NCBI GenBank assembly: GCA_017311315.1
Contig: CM029642.1
Location: 17,206,827-17,270,826, forward strand
Direction of reading: 5' to 3'
DNA length: 64,000 nt
DNA from: Dendrocalamus latiflorus
Lineage: Eukaryota > Streptophyta > Magnoliopsida > Poales > Poaceae
The notes below the pieces were generated by a model. That model had not been told where the DNA came from, did no database searches, and worked only from the letters and a program-made list of their open reading frames with translations. The translations under genes and the position numbers were made by a program. Numbering within the stretch: the stretch's first letter is position 1; each line of letters begins with the position of its first letter. Of the stretch, positions 55,701 to 64,000 are shown in pieces.

Positions 55701-56762
55701 TTTGACTCCTTTATGATATCTCAGAATTTTAAAAGATCTAATTATGATAGCTGCGTTTACTTGAAGACTGTTAATGGCTCAGTTATTTATTTGCTCCTAT
55801 ATGTTGATGATATGTTGATTGCTGCAAAAGACAAGGCTGAAATTTCAAAGTTGAAGGCACAATTAAATAGTGAATTTGATATAAAAGATCTCGGTGCAGT
55901 AAAGAAGATTCTTGGTATGGAAATCATTAGAGATAGACAGTTTGGTAAATTATATCTAAGTCAAAAGGGATATATTGATAAAGTTCTTCGTCGTTTCAAC
56001 ATGCATAAGGCCAAACCTGTGAGTACTCCTTTAGCTGCACATTTCAGACTTTCTTTAGCGTCATGTCCACAATCAAATGATGAAATTGAGTACATGTCTA
56101 AAGTTCCATATGCGAGTGTAGTTGGTTCACTTATGTATGCTATGGTATGTTCTCGCCCCGATTTATCTCAATCATTAAGTGTGATTAGTAGATACATGGC
56201 TAATCCTGGAAAAGAGTATTGGAAAGCAGTTCAATGGATTTTCAGATATTTGCGGGGCACATCTAATGCTTGTTTACAATTTGGGAAGCCTAGAGATGGG
56301 CTCGTTGGTTATGTGGATTCAGATTTTGCTAGAGATTTGGATAAAAGAAGATCTCTCACTGGTTATGTGTTCACTATTGGAGGGTGTGCCGTTAGCTGGA
56401 AAGCAAGTTTGCATGCTACCGTTGCCTTGTCTACTACAGAAGCTGAGTATATGGCTATTTCTGAAGCTTGCAAAGAAGCCATTTGGCTAAGAGGTTTATT
56501 TACTGAGCTTTGTGGAAGTACATCTTGCACTACAATATTTTGTGATAGTCAGAGTGCTATTTTCCTTACAAAAGATCAAATGTTCCATGAGAGAACAAAG
56601 CACATTGATATCAGGTATCACTACATTCGAGGTGTCATTGCTCAAGGTGATATTAAAGTCAGCAAGATAAGTACTCATGATAATCCAGTTGATATGTTGA
56701 CAAAGTCAGTTCCTACATCTAAGTTTGAGCTATGCTCAGACTTAGTTGGTATTACTCACTAG
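52778..56762 (+). pseudogene. gag-pol of copia element 1, broken by two frame disruptions
   Basis: Gag starts MATLKYDLPLLDRDTRF at 52778. A 24-bp tandem duplication near 53240-53285 and a frame change end that frame at 53356. The next frame (to 55416) holds the CCHC knuckle CRYCKKDGHDIFEC, a protease motif WILDSACTFHM (Ser-Ala after Asp, common in some copia lineages), and integrase (HHCC with CEHCVFGKQK, then HSDLWG, RTDNGLEF and SPQQNGVAER). A second frame break lies near 55345-55375. The third frame, 55476-56762, has reverse transcriptase (LLLYVDDMLIA) and RNase H (STTEAEYMA, FCDSQSAIFL) and ends PTSKFELCSDLVGITH. All domains are in copia order, PR-INT-RT-RH. It encodes replication enzymes of a retrotransposon and is now non-functional as read. 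Confidence 0.92.
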
Positions 56763-56862
56763 TCCTTTAGACTTTCGGCGCTCAAGGTATGGATGATAAT
56801 TTTATTGGATGAGTCTATCATATTCTTCGATTACTGGAGGGAATTCGGCTCAAGGTGGAGAT

Positions 56863-57146
56863 TGTTAAAGTTGATCTGAATTCGTATCCATCGCCTCATG
56901 TCAGACGTGGCATGGCAGGTGCATGCACAGATGGTATCAGACGTGGTGTCAATCTGTAGCAACCGACTCTGATTCGATTTCCTCTTCGTGTGGGACTCTT
57001 TTTCCTCACGCTATAAATATGTACCCCGGTAGCCCATAGGAAACGCAATCGCTCCATTGTAAACTCTCCACATTATAGTGATTTGCCTTCGAGCGCCCGT
57101 GGTTTTTTCCCGCAAGGGTTTTCCACGTAAAAATTTCGTGTCTCTT
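56863..57146 (+). repeat. Truncated 3' LTR of copia element 1
   Basis: Matches 49792 to about 50076 with scattered substitutions and stops after 'gtgtctctt', where copia element 2 begins. Confidence 0.9.
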
Positions 57147-57870
57147 TGTTGGAAATCTAGTCAATTTTCGGCATATTTTAATCCAGAAATTCAGCATATA
57201 AAACATGACATAAACATGCATGAGTGATCTATCAACGATGATGTATTCATATTCGCTAACGAACAAGCTAACAGCAACACCTATTAACATATTCATAGCG
57301 CACAGAAACAAATACATCAAAGATGTGTTAAGATTATACCCTCGGGCGGGGCCAGTGTCGGTGACACCGGAGGCGCCGTTACCATCAGTCGACATGATGG
57401 CCTATTCGATGTAGTCGATCAAATCGTGATGCAGGACGAAGCTTGATGCAGGAAGATGTTCGCAGTGCAGTCCCGCGAACAGTTCACCACCAGGAAGTAG
57501 ACGTCGCAGATTGAGTAGTCGCGCCGATGCGCTCCCCAAAAACTTGATCGCCCGCCTACCCGTGCAGGTACACAAACGGACGGAGTTCTGGAGGCCTACT
57601 CGCCCAGAAACTTGTGCGCGCAAGGTTCCGGACCGGAGATTGCAGAGAGCAGCAACAAAACAGAGGGAGAGAGAACTGTTTTTCGTATGGAGAGGAGAGC
57701 CTTCTTATGCTGTTCTCTTGTAACAGCAAAAATGAAGAGACCAGAAACTGCCGCCATTAGTCACTAGTAACTGCACCGTTACTGCCAGCGAGTCAGTGCG
57801 TTTCGATTTTCGAATAGATAAAGAAAAACGCGCCCGCACCCGACACGCCTGCGCGCGTACGTACGTACGC

Positions 57871-57911
57871 ACGCACACGCACACGCACACGCACACGCAC
57901 ACGCACACGCA
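57871..57911 (+). repeat. (CACACG)n microsatellite in the LTR, left copy
   Basis: Run of CACACG units followed by CCGCA, CGGCT and GGCGT pentamer tracts. The right LTR has the same run at about 63415-63457 with a different unit number. Confidence 0.9.
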
Positions 57912-58747
57912 CCGCACCGCACACGCACACGCACCGCACCGCACCGCACGGCACGGCTCGGCTCGGCTCGGCGTGGCGTGGCGTGGCGTGGCGAGGCGAG
58001 GCGAGCGAGCGAGCGCGCGCGCGCGTGTTGGCTCTCTTCAATTTCACAAGGGGGTTACCTCGTTCCACCTTTTAAAGTGGTATAACTCCCATTGAATTCT
58101 CCATATGGGACTAAACAATTTTCCACCTAGCATTAGTTGTGGGCCTAGGAATTCCATTTGATTAATTGCTAAATTAAAATGGGCCAATCCCAATTAATCC
58201 AACAATCCCCACCAAATTTCAAGGCACACGAGAAATGCTCTCAGTTCTGCTGATGTTTGATATACCAGTGTTTCGATGGAGACTGTTAAGTTGAACATCC
58301 ACCTAGGAAAGGAGTTACACTCATCCACAACTGAACAATGGACTATGCCTTGAATTGACAGTTTTGTGCGAACAAGCTTTACCCAATTCCTTTACTAGTA
58401 CTAGGCTGCCTAAAGCATCCCCTCTGGTTGGAGCGTATAAGTCATACTCCATGCCTATTCATGAGTATCTAGAGATCACCCAAATCTCATAGACTGTGAC
58501 CAGCAGTCGAACTCATATAGGTGTGTTCCTTCTAAGATGTCCTGTAGGCCGACATCTCTGCTCTAAATAAGCCACTCGGATCACATTAAGGTAAAAACCA
58601 ACCTGCCATACAGAATAGGAGAGAAGTGCATCATTGAAGAAATGAGCCCTGTAAAGATCTCTCCTCCTAGTCAATCAACAGCTTGTTTCACCATCCTACT
58701 TCACGGGATCTCCGATCACGTAGAACAGGTTACCACTGTGGTATGAC

Positions 58748-61700
58748 TCATGTGGGTCTCAGGCCCATCTCACTCGATGCACTATCTATCACATTACGTG
58801 ATAAACCCTTTGTAAATTGGTCGGCCAGATTATTAGCTGTCTGGACATAGTCCAGCGCTATCACTCCGGAGTTTTCCAGCTTTCTGACAGACTTCAACCG
58901 CCTCTTAACATGCCTAGATGACTTCATGTTGTCCTTAGAACTGTTCACTTTGATAATTACAGTCTGATTATCACAGTTCATCAGGATAGCTGGTATCGGT
59001 TTTTCAACCACCGGCAAATCCATAAGGAGTTCACGAAGCCACTCAGCCTCAACAGTAGTGGTATCTAATGCTGTGAGTTCTGCTTCCATTGTTGACCTCG
59101 TTAAGATGGTCTGCTTGCAAGACTTCCAGGAAACAGCACCACCTCCAAGTGTGAACACATATCCACTCGTGGCTTTTATCTCATCAGCATCAGAGATCCA
59201 GTTTGAATCACTGTAGCCCTCCAGTACCTTTGGGTACCCAGCATAGTGAATTCCATAGCTCACGGTTGCCTTTAGATAGCGCATTACTCTCTCAAGAGCA
59301 CGCCAATGATCATCTCCCGGATTTGAAACAAACCGGCTTAGCTTGCTCACAGCAAACGAGATGTCAGGCCTCGTAGCACTAGCTAAATACATCAATGAGC
59401 CAATAATCTGGGAGTATCTCAATTGATCCCTTGTTATTCTTCGATTTTTCCTCAATAACACACTAGGATCATAAGGAGTAGGAGCAGGCTTGCAGTCACT
59501 ATAACCAAAGCGACTCAAGACCTTCTCTACATAGTGAGATTGCACAAGTGTAATCCCACTATCACCTCCTCTCAGTAGCTTAATGTTAAGAATCACATCA
59601 GCCACTCCCAAATCTTTCATCTCAAAACTCTTGGACAGAAAGTCCTTGACCTCCTCAATCACATTGAGGTTGGTCCCAAAAATCAGTATGTCATCAACAT
59701 ACAAGCACAAGATCACTCCTTCTCCCCCACCATAGCGATAGTACACACATCTGTCGGCTTCATTCACAACAAAGCCAGCAGATGTCAAAGTTCTGTCGAA
59801 CTTCTCATGCCATTGCTTAGGTGCTTGCTTTAAGCCATACAAAGACTTCAACAACTTGCACACCTTTCCTTCTTGACCTTCTACCACAAACCCGTCTGGC
59901 TGATCCATATAAATCTCCTCCTCCAACTCTCCATTTAGGAAAGCTGTCTTAACGTCCATTTGATGAACGAGCAGACCATGAGAGGCAGCCAGGGCAAGTA
60001 GTACTCGAATTGTGGTCAATCGGGCAACAGGTGAATAAGTATCAAAGAAATCCTCGCCTTCTTTCTGGGTATAACCCTTGGCCACAAGCCTTGCCTTGTA
60101 CTTTTCAATTGTACCATCAGGCCTAAGCTTTTTCTTGAAAACCCATTTACATCCTACAGGTTTACACCCATAAGGACGGTCAACGACCTCCCAAGTTCCA
60201 TTAGACATAATAGAATCCATCTCACTCCGTACTGCTTCCTTCCAATAGTCAGCGTCAGGAGAAGAATATGCCTCTTCAATGGTTCTAGGAGTGTCATCCA
60301 CGAGGTATACAATGAAATCATCACCAAAAGATTTTGCAATCCTCTGTCTCTTACTCTTTCGAGTAACTTCATCGTTATCCTCCTTAGGATTTTCCATAGG
60401 CGTTTCCTCAACATGTTCTATCGGCACAAAAGAATCAAGGGAAATTATAGGTTCTTGACTAGATGAGCTAGGTACATCACATTTCATAGGAAATTCATTC
60501 TCAAAAAATGTAGCGTCTCTGGACTCTATGATTGTACCAACACGCATGTCAGGTACTCCAGTTTTTATAATTAGGAACCTATAACCCACGCTGTGCATAG
60601 CATAACCAAGAAATACACAATCTACGGTTTTTGGTCCAAGTTTGCGCTTCTTGACAATTGGCACGTTAACTTTGGCCAAACATCCCCAGGTGCGCAAGTA
60701 TGAGAGAGTCAACTTCTTCTTTTCCCATTCCTCGAATGGTGTTACTTCTTTATTCTTTGTAGGAACTCTATTCAGGACATGACACGCGGTCAATATAGCC
60801 TCACCCCACCATTCCTTAGAAATTCCCGCAGTGTCTAACATGGCGTTAACCAAATCAGTTAGAGTGCGATTCTTTCTTTCGGCAACCCCGTTTGACTCGG
60901 GAGAATAGGGAGGCGTCCTCTCATGAATAATTCCATGTTCCTCGCAGAATAAAGTAAACTCATTTGAAAAATACTCTCCCCCACGATCAGACCTTACCCG
61001 CTTGATTTTCCTTTCAAGTTGGTTTTCTACCTCAGCTTTATAGATCTTAAAATAATCCAACGCTTCATCTTTTGTTTTTAATAAGTACACGTAGCAAAAT
61101 CTAGTGCAATCATCTATAAACGTCATGAAATATTTCTTTCCACCTTTAGTCAACACGCCATTCATTTCGCATAAATCAGAATGAATGAGTTCTAACGGTG
61201 CCAAATTCCTCGCCTCTTTTGCTGCCTTGTGAGGCTTGCGAGGTTGTTTCGATTGAACACACGCATGGCACTTAGAACCTTTGACCAAAGTGAATTTCGG
61301 AATTAAACTCATATTAGCTAAGCGCGTCATACACCCAAAATTAACATGACAAAGTCGTGAATGCCAAACATTAGATTCATCATCATCGTTACACACATGG
61401 TTCACAATTTTATTATAGGAATCCATCAAAGAAAAGCGGAACAAGCCTCCGCTCTCATAGCCTTTACCAACAAATGTTCCATACTTAGACACGACACATT
61501 TATTGGACTCAAATGCAAGCCTAAAACCATCTCTACACAGTAGAGATCCGCTGACGAGATTTTTCTTTATGGAGGGGACATGCTGCACGTTCTTCAGCTG
61601 CACGGTCTTTCCCGAAGTAAACTTCAGATCGACCGTACCAACACCATGAACAGCTGCATGCGATCCGTTTCCCATCAACAAGGAGGAACCTCGACAGACC

Positions 61701-62934
61701 TGATAAGATGAAAACAAGGAAATATCAGCACACACATGAATATTAGCACCAGTGTCAACCCACCACTCAGGTGATTGACAAACAGAAAGAACTGTAGGTA
61801 AATAATTACCGTACCCCGATGTTCCTCCAGCATCACTAATAACCATGTTGGCAGACTTCTTCTGCTTATCCTTGCGGTCTGGACAATCCCTTAGCCCAAT
61901 GGCCAGAATCACCGCACACAAAGCAGCCGCCCTTTCCTTTGCCTTTCTTCTTAAACTCAGTAGTAGCCTTGGGCTTGACAAAAGGCTTATTTTTCTTCTT
62001 ATTGTGGGAAGCCTGAGGGTTCTTCTTCTGCACCAAATTGGCAGTAGAACCTCCCTCAGCAGCAACTTTCTTGCCACGAGTATCTTTCGCCCTCGCCTTC
62101 TCTTCAACACCAAGAGTGCCAATGAGATCAGTAACACTGAACTCCTGCCTCTTGTGTTTTAGAGAAGTAGCAAAATCCGACCAAGAAGGTGGTAACTTGG
62201 CGATAATACCGCCAGCCACAAACTTGTCCGGTAACTCGCACTTATTGTTTCTCAAGCTCCTTTGCCAGCGCCTGAATCTCATGAGCTTGTTCTACTACAG
62301 AACGGTCATCGACCATCTTGTAGTCATAGAACTGCTCCATGACATACAGCTCACTGCCAGCATCGGAAACTCCGAACTTGGCCTCAAGTGCATTCCACAT
62401 CTCTTTGCCCGTAGGCAAATGCATGTACACATCCACAATGTTATCTGCCAGTATGTTGACAAGTGCACCTCGAAACAAGTTATCCGCTATATTGAACTTA
62501 CGTTCGTCCTCAGCAGATAGAGGCTCAGCGGGCTTGCCTTGTACAACATGAAAACATTCCATGGCAGTAAACCATAGGATCGCACGTGCACGCCATCTCT
62601 TAAAATTGGAACCATCAAACGGAGGGTGCGGTTTAAGTGACGCAGCAAAGCCAACTACCGAAAAAGACCTATCAAGTTTTTGGATTGTTGGAAATCTAGT
62701 CAATTTTCGGCATATTTTAATCCAGAAATTCAGCATATAAAACATGACATAAACATGCATGAGTGATCTATCAACGATGATGTATTCATATTCGCTAACG
62801 AACAAGCTAACAGCAACACCTATTAACATATTCATAGCGCACAGAAACAAATACATCAAAGATGTGTTAAGATTATACCCTCGGGCGGGGCCAGTGTCGG
62901 TGACACCGGAGGCGCCGTTACCATCAGTCGACAT
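58748..62934 (-). pseudogene. gag-pol of copia element 2, two frameshifts
   Basis: The gag frame is open from ATG at 62934 inside the LTR, through the LTR boundary, to 62242 (PPFDGSNFKRWRARAILWF; YVMEQFYDYKMVDD). A one-base disruption near 62250 moves gag into another frame, which reaches CFVCGDSGHWAKG at about 61890. A second one-base change there displaces the last knuckle Cys and shifts to the long pol frame. Pol has protease WWVDTGANIHVC and integrase (HSRLCHVNFG, CHACVQSKQ, HSDLCEMNG, RSDRGGEYFS, SPESNGVAERKN). It also has reverse transcriptase (FLNGELEEEIYMDQPDGF, CLYVDDILIFG) and RNase H (GYSDSNW, STMEAELTALDT, CDNQTVIIK), ending about 58748. The pol frame itself has no stop across more than 1000 codons. 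Any frames printed upstream of about residue 84 of that pol frame are not genuine. Confidence 0.92.
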
Positions 62935-63727
62935 GATGGCCTATTCGATGTAGTCGATCAAATCGTGATGCAGGACGAAGCTTGATGCAGGAAGATGTTC
63001 GCAGTGCAGTCCCGCGAACAGTTCACCACCAGGAAGTAGACGTCGCAGATTGAGTAGTCGCGCCGATGCGCTCCCCAAAAACTTGATCGCCCGCCTACCC
63101 GTGCAGGTACACAAACGGACGGAGTTCTGGAGGCCTACTCGCCCAGAAACTTGTGCGCGCAAGGTTCCGGACCGGAGATTGCATGAGAGCAGCAACAAAA
63201 CAGAGGGAGAGAGAACTGTTTTTCGTATGGAGAGGAGAGCCTTCTTATGCTGTTCTCTTGTAACAGCAAAAATGAAGAGACCAGAAACTGCCGCCATTAG
63301 TCACTAGTAACTGCACCGTTACTGCCAGCGAGTCAGTGCGTTTCGATTTTCGAATAGATAAAGAAAAACGCGCCCGCACCCGACACGCCTGCGCGCGTAC
63401 GTACGTACGCACGCACACGCACACGCACACGCACACGCACACGCACACGCACACGCACCGCACCGCACCGCACCGCACGGCACGGCTCGGCTCGGCTCGG
63501 CGTGGCGTGGCGTGGCGAGGCGAGGCGAGCGAGCGAGCGCGCGCGCGCGTGTTGGCTCTCTTCAATTTCACAAGGGGGTTACCTCGTTCCACCTTTTAAA
63601 GTGGTATAACTCCCATTGAATTCTCCATATGGGACTAAACAATTTTCCACCTAGCATTAGTTGTGGCCTAGGAATTCCATTTGATTAATTGCTAAATTAA
63701 AATGGGCCAATCCCAATTAATCCAACA
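62686..63727 (-). repeat. Second LTR of copia element 2 (shared by two internal regions)
   Basis: Near-identical to 57147-58204. On its left it borders gag, as a 5' LTR should. On its right it borders 3'-internal sequence, as a 3' LTR should. Confidence 0.93.
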
Positions 63728-64000
63728 ATCCCCACCAAATTTCAAGGCACACGAGAAATGCTCTCAGTTCTGCTGATGTTTGATATACCAGTGTTTCGAT
63801 GGAGACTGTTAAGTTGAACATCCACCTAGGAAAGGAGTTACACTCATCCACAACTGAACAATGGACTATGCCTTGAATTGACAGTTTTGTGCGAACAAGC
63901 TTTACCCAATTCCTTTACTAGTACTAGGCTGCCTAAAGCATCCCCTCTGGTTGGAGCGTATAAGTCATACTCCATGCCTATTCATGAGTATCTAGAGATC
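63728..64000 (-). mobile_element. 3' internal end of a further copia-2 unit, running off the window
   Basis: 63728-64000 repeats 58205 to about 58477 with no difference that I could see, starting at the polypurine tract. A second internal region therefore joins the same LTR. Confidence 0.9.

Larger units (their letters stand above)
49792..57146 (+). mobile_element. Ty1-copia retrotransposon 1, defective, with nested insertions
   Basis: The 5' LTR is 49792-50102 (TGTTAAAGTTGATCCGAATT ... TTTGCA). A tRNA-iMet primer site is at 50108-50119, gag-pol is 52778-56762, and the polypurine tract CAAGGTGGAGAT ends at 56862. The 3' LTR, 56863-57146, is cut short by the second copia element. The leader carries a Harbinger-type element that contains a hAT element. 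The remainder of the 3' LTR should lie beyond the right edge. LTRs of ~311 bp with a TATA-like 'ctataaatatg' are normal for the class. Confidence 0.93.
57147..63727 (-). mobile_element. Ty1-copia retrotransposon 2, young, minus strand
   Basis: The terminal repeats are 57147-58204 (1058 bp; 3' LTR) and 62686-63727 (1042 bp; 5' LTR). On the minus strand they begin TGTTGGATTAATTGGG and end GATTTCCAACA. They differ mainly in (CACACG)n and GGCGTG-type repeat length and a few bases, so the insertion is recent. A polypurine tract (complement of 58205-58219) precedes the 3' LTR. The left target side is CTCTT (57142-57146) inside the 3' LTR of element 1. No standard tRNA primer site follows the 5' LTR. 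Confidence 0.92.

Noticed and set aside
57793..58095. Thr/His- and Arg/Ala-rich frames in the LTR (and the copy near 63336-63599)
   Set aside because: They translate a (CACACG)n microsatellite and GC pentamer repeats; not genes.
61845..62520. Plus-strand frames over the copia-2 gag region
   Set aside because: Antisense shadows of gag on the minus strand.

Overview
The window is plant nuclear DNA, almost certainly from a grass. Three things point that way: layered transposable elements of grass type (Ty1-copia LTRs with arrays of palindromes, a solo LTR resembling rice RIRE1, GC-rich Ty3-gypsy-like LTR segments, small hAT and Harbinger elements, Helitrons ending in CTAG); a clustered coiled-coil NB-LRR family of RPM1 type; and compositional swings between AT-rich spacers and very GC-rich LTR or captured tracts. 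I cannot name the species. No rRNA, tRNA or CRISPR array was recognised. Only two genes look intact: a 169-residue one-pass membrane protein (9054-9563) and a two-exon CC-NB-LRR gene (33014-36232). Layout: 1-7440 is old repeat debris (part of a copia LTR, a small inverted-repeat element, a 178-bp duplication, a zinc-knuckle relic). 7537-8312 is a Mutator-like element with ~190-bp terminal inverted repeats and a perfect 9-bp target duplication. 8900-9570 holds the small membrane-protein gene with a TATA box. 9790 to about 13480 is a GC-rich gypsy-type LTR. 14039-16846 is a 5'-truncated LINE with its own target duplication, split by a CACTA element. 17999-25030 is a dead NLR gene interrupted by four insertions, each delimitable to the base or nearly so. 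25272-26880 is a small Helitron. 27215-27828 is the 3' stump of a third NLR. 28697-30662 is a hAT-like element holding eight copies of a 167-bp satellite. 33014-36232 is the intact NLR. From 37500 to 46550 lies the most unusual block. It contains a captured gene start, long fields of the palindrome-forming motif TTACGACCAC/GTGGTCGTAA, a duplicated TATA promoter, and a decayed multi-exon gene for a Ulp1-type (C48) cysteine protease. That gene has two protease-like domains, and its last exons are duplicated up to a Helitron-like 3' terminus. A truncated copia element interrupts it, and the LTR of that copia carries the same TTACGACCACG motif. 46551-49791 is more repeat debris with an orphan exon. 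49792-57146 is a copia element with broken gag-pol; its leader contains a Harbinger-type element that itself contains a hAT-type element. 57147-64000 is a second, younger copia element on the minus strand, inserted into the 3' LTR of the first. It is arranged LTR-internal-LTR-internal, so a second unit runs off the right edge. How the parts relate: the three NLR paralogues are a birth-and-death resistance-gene cluster in which one copy survives and the others serve as insertion targets. The transposons form a nested series whose order of arrival can be read from their target-site duplications. All assignments come from reading the sequence; no database search was possible.
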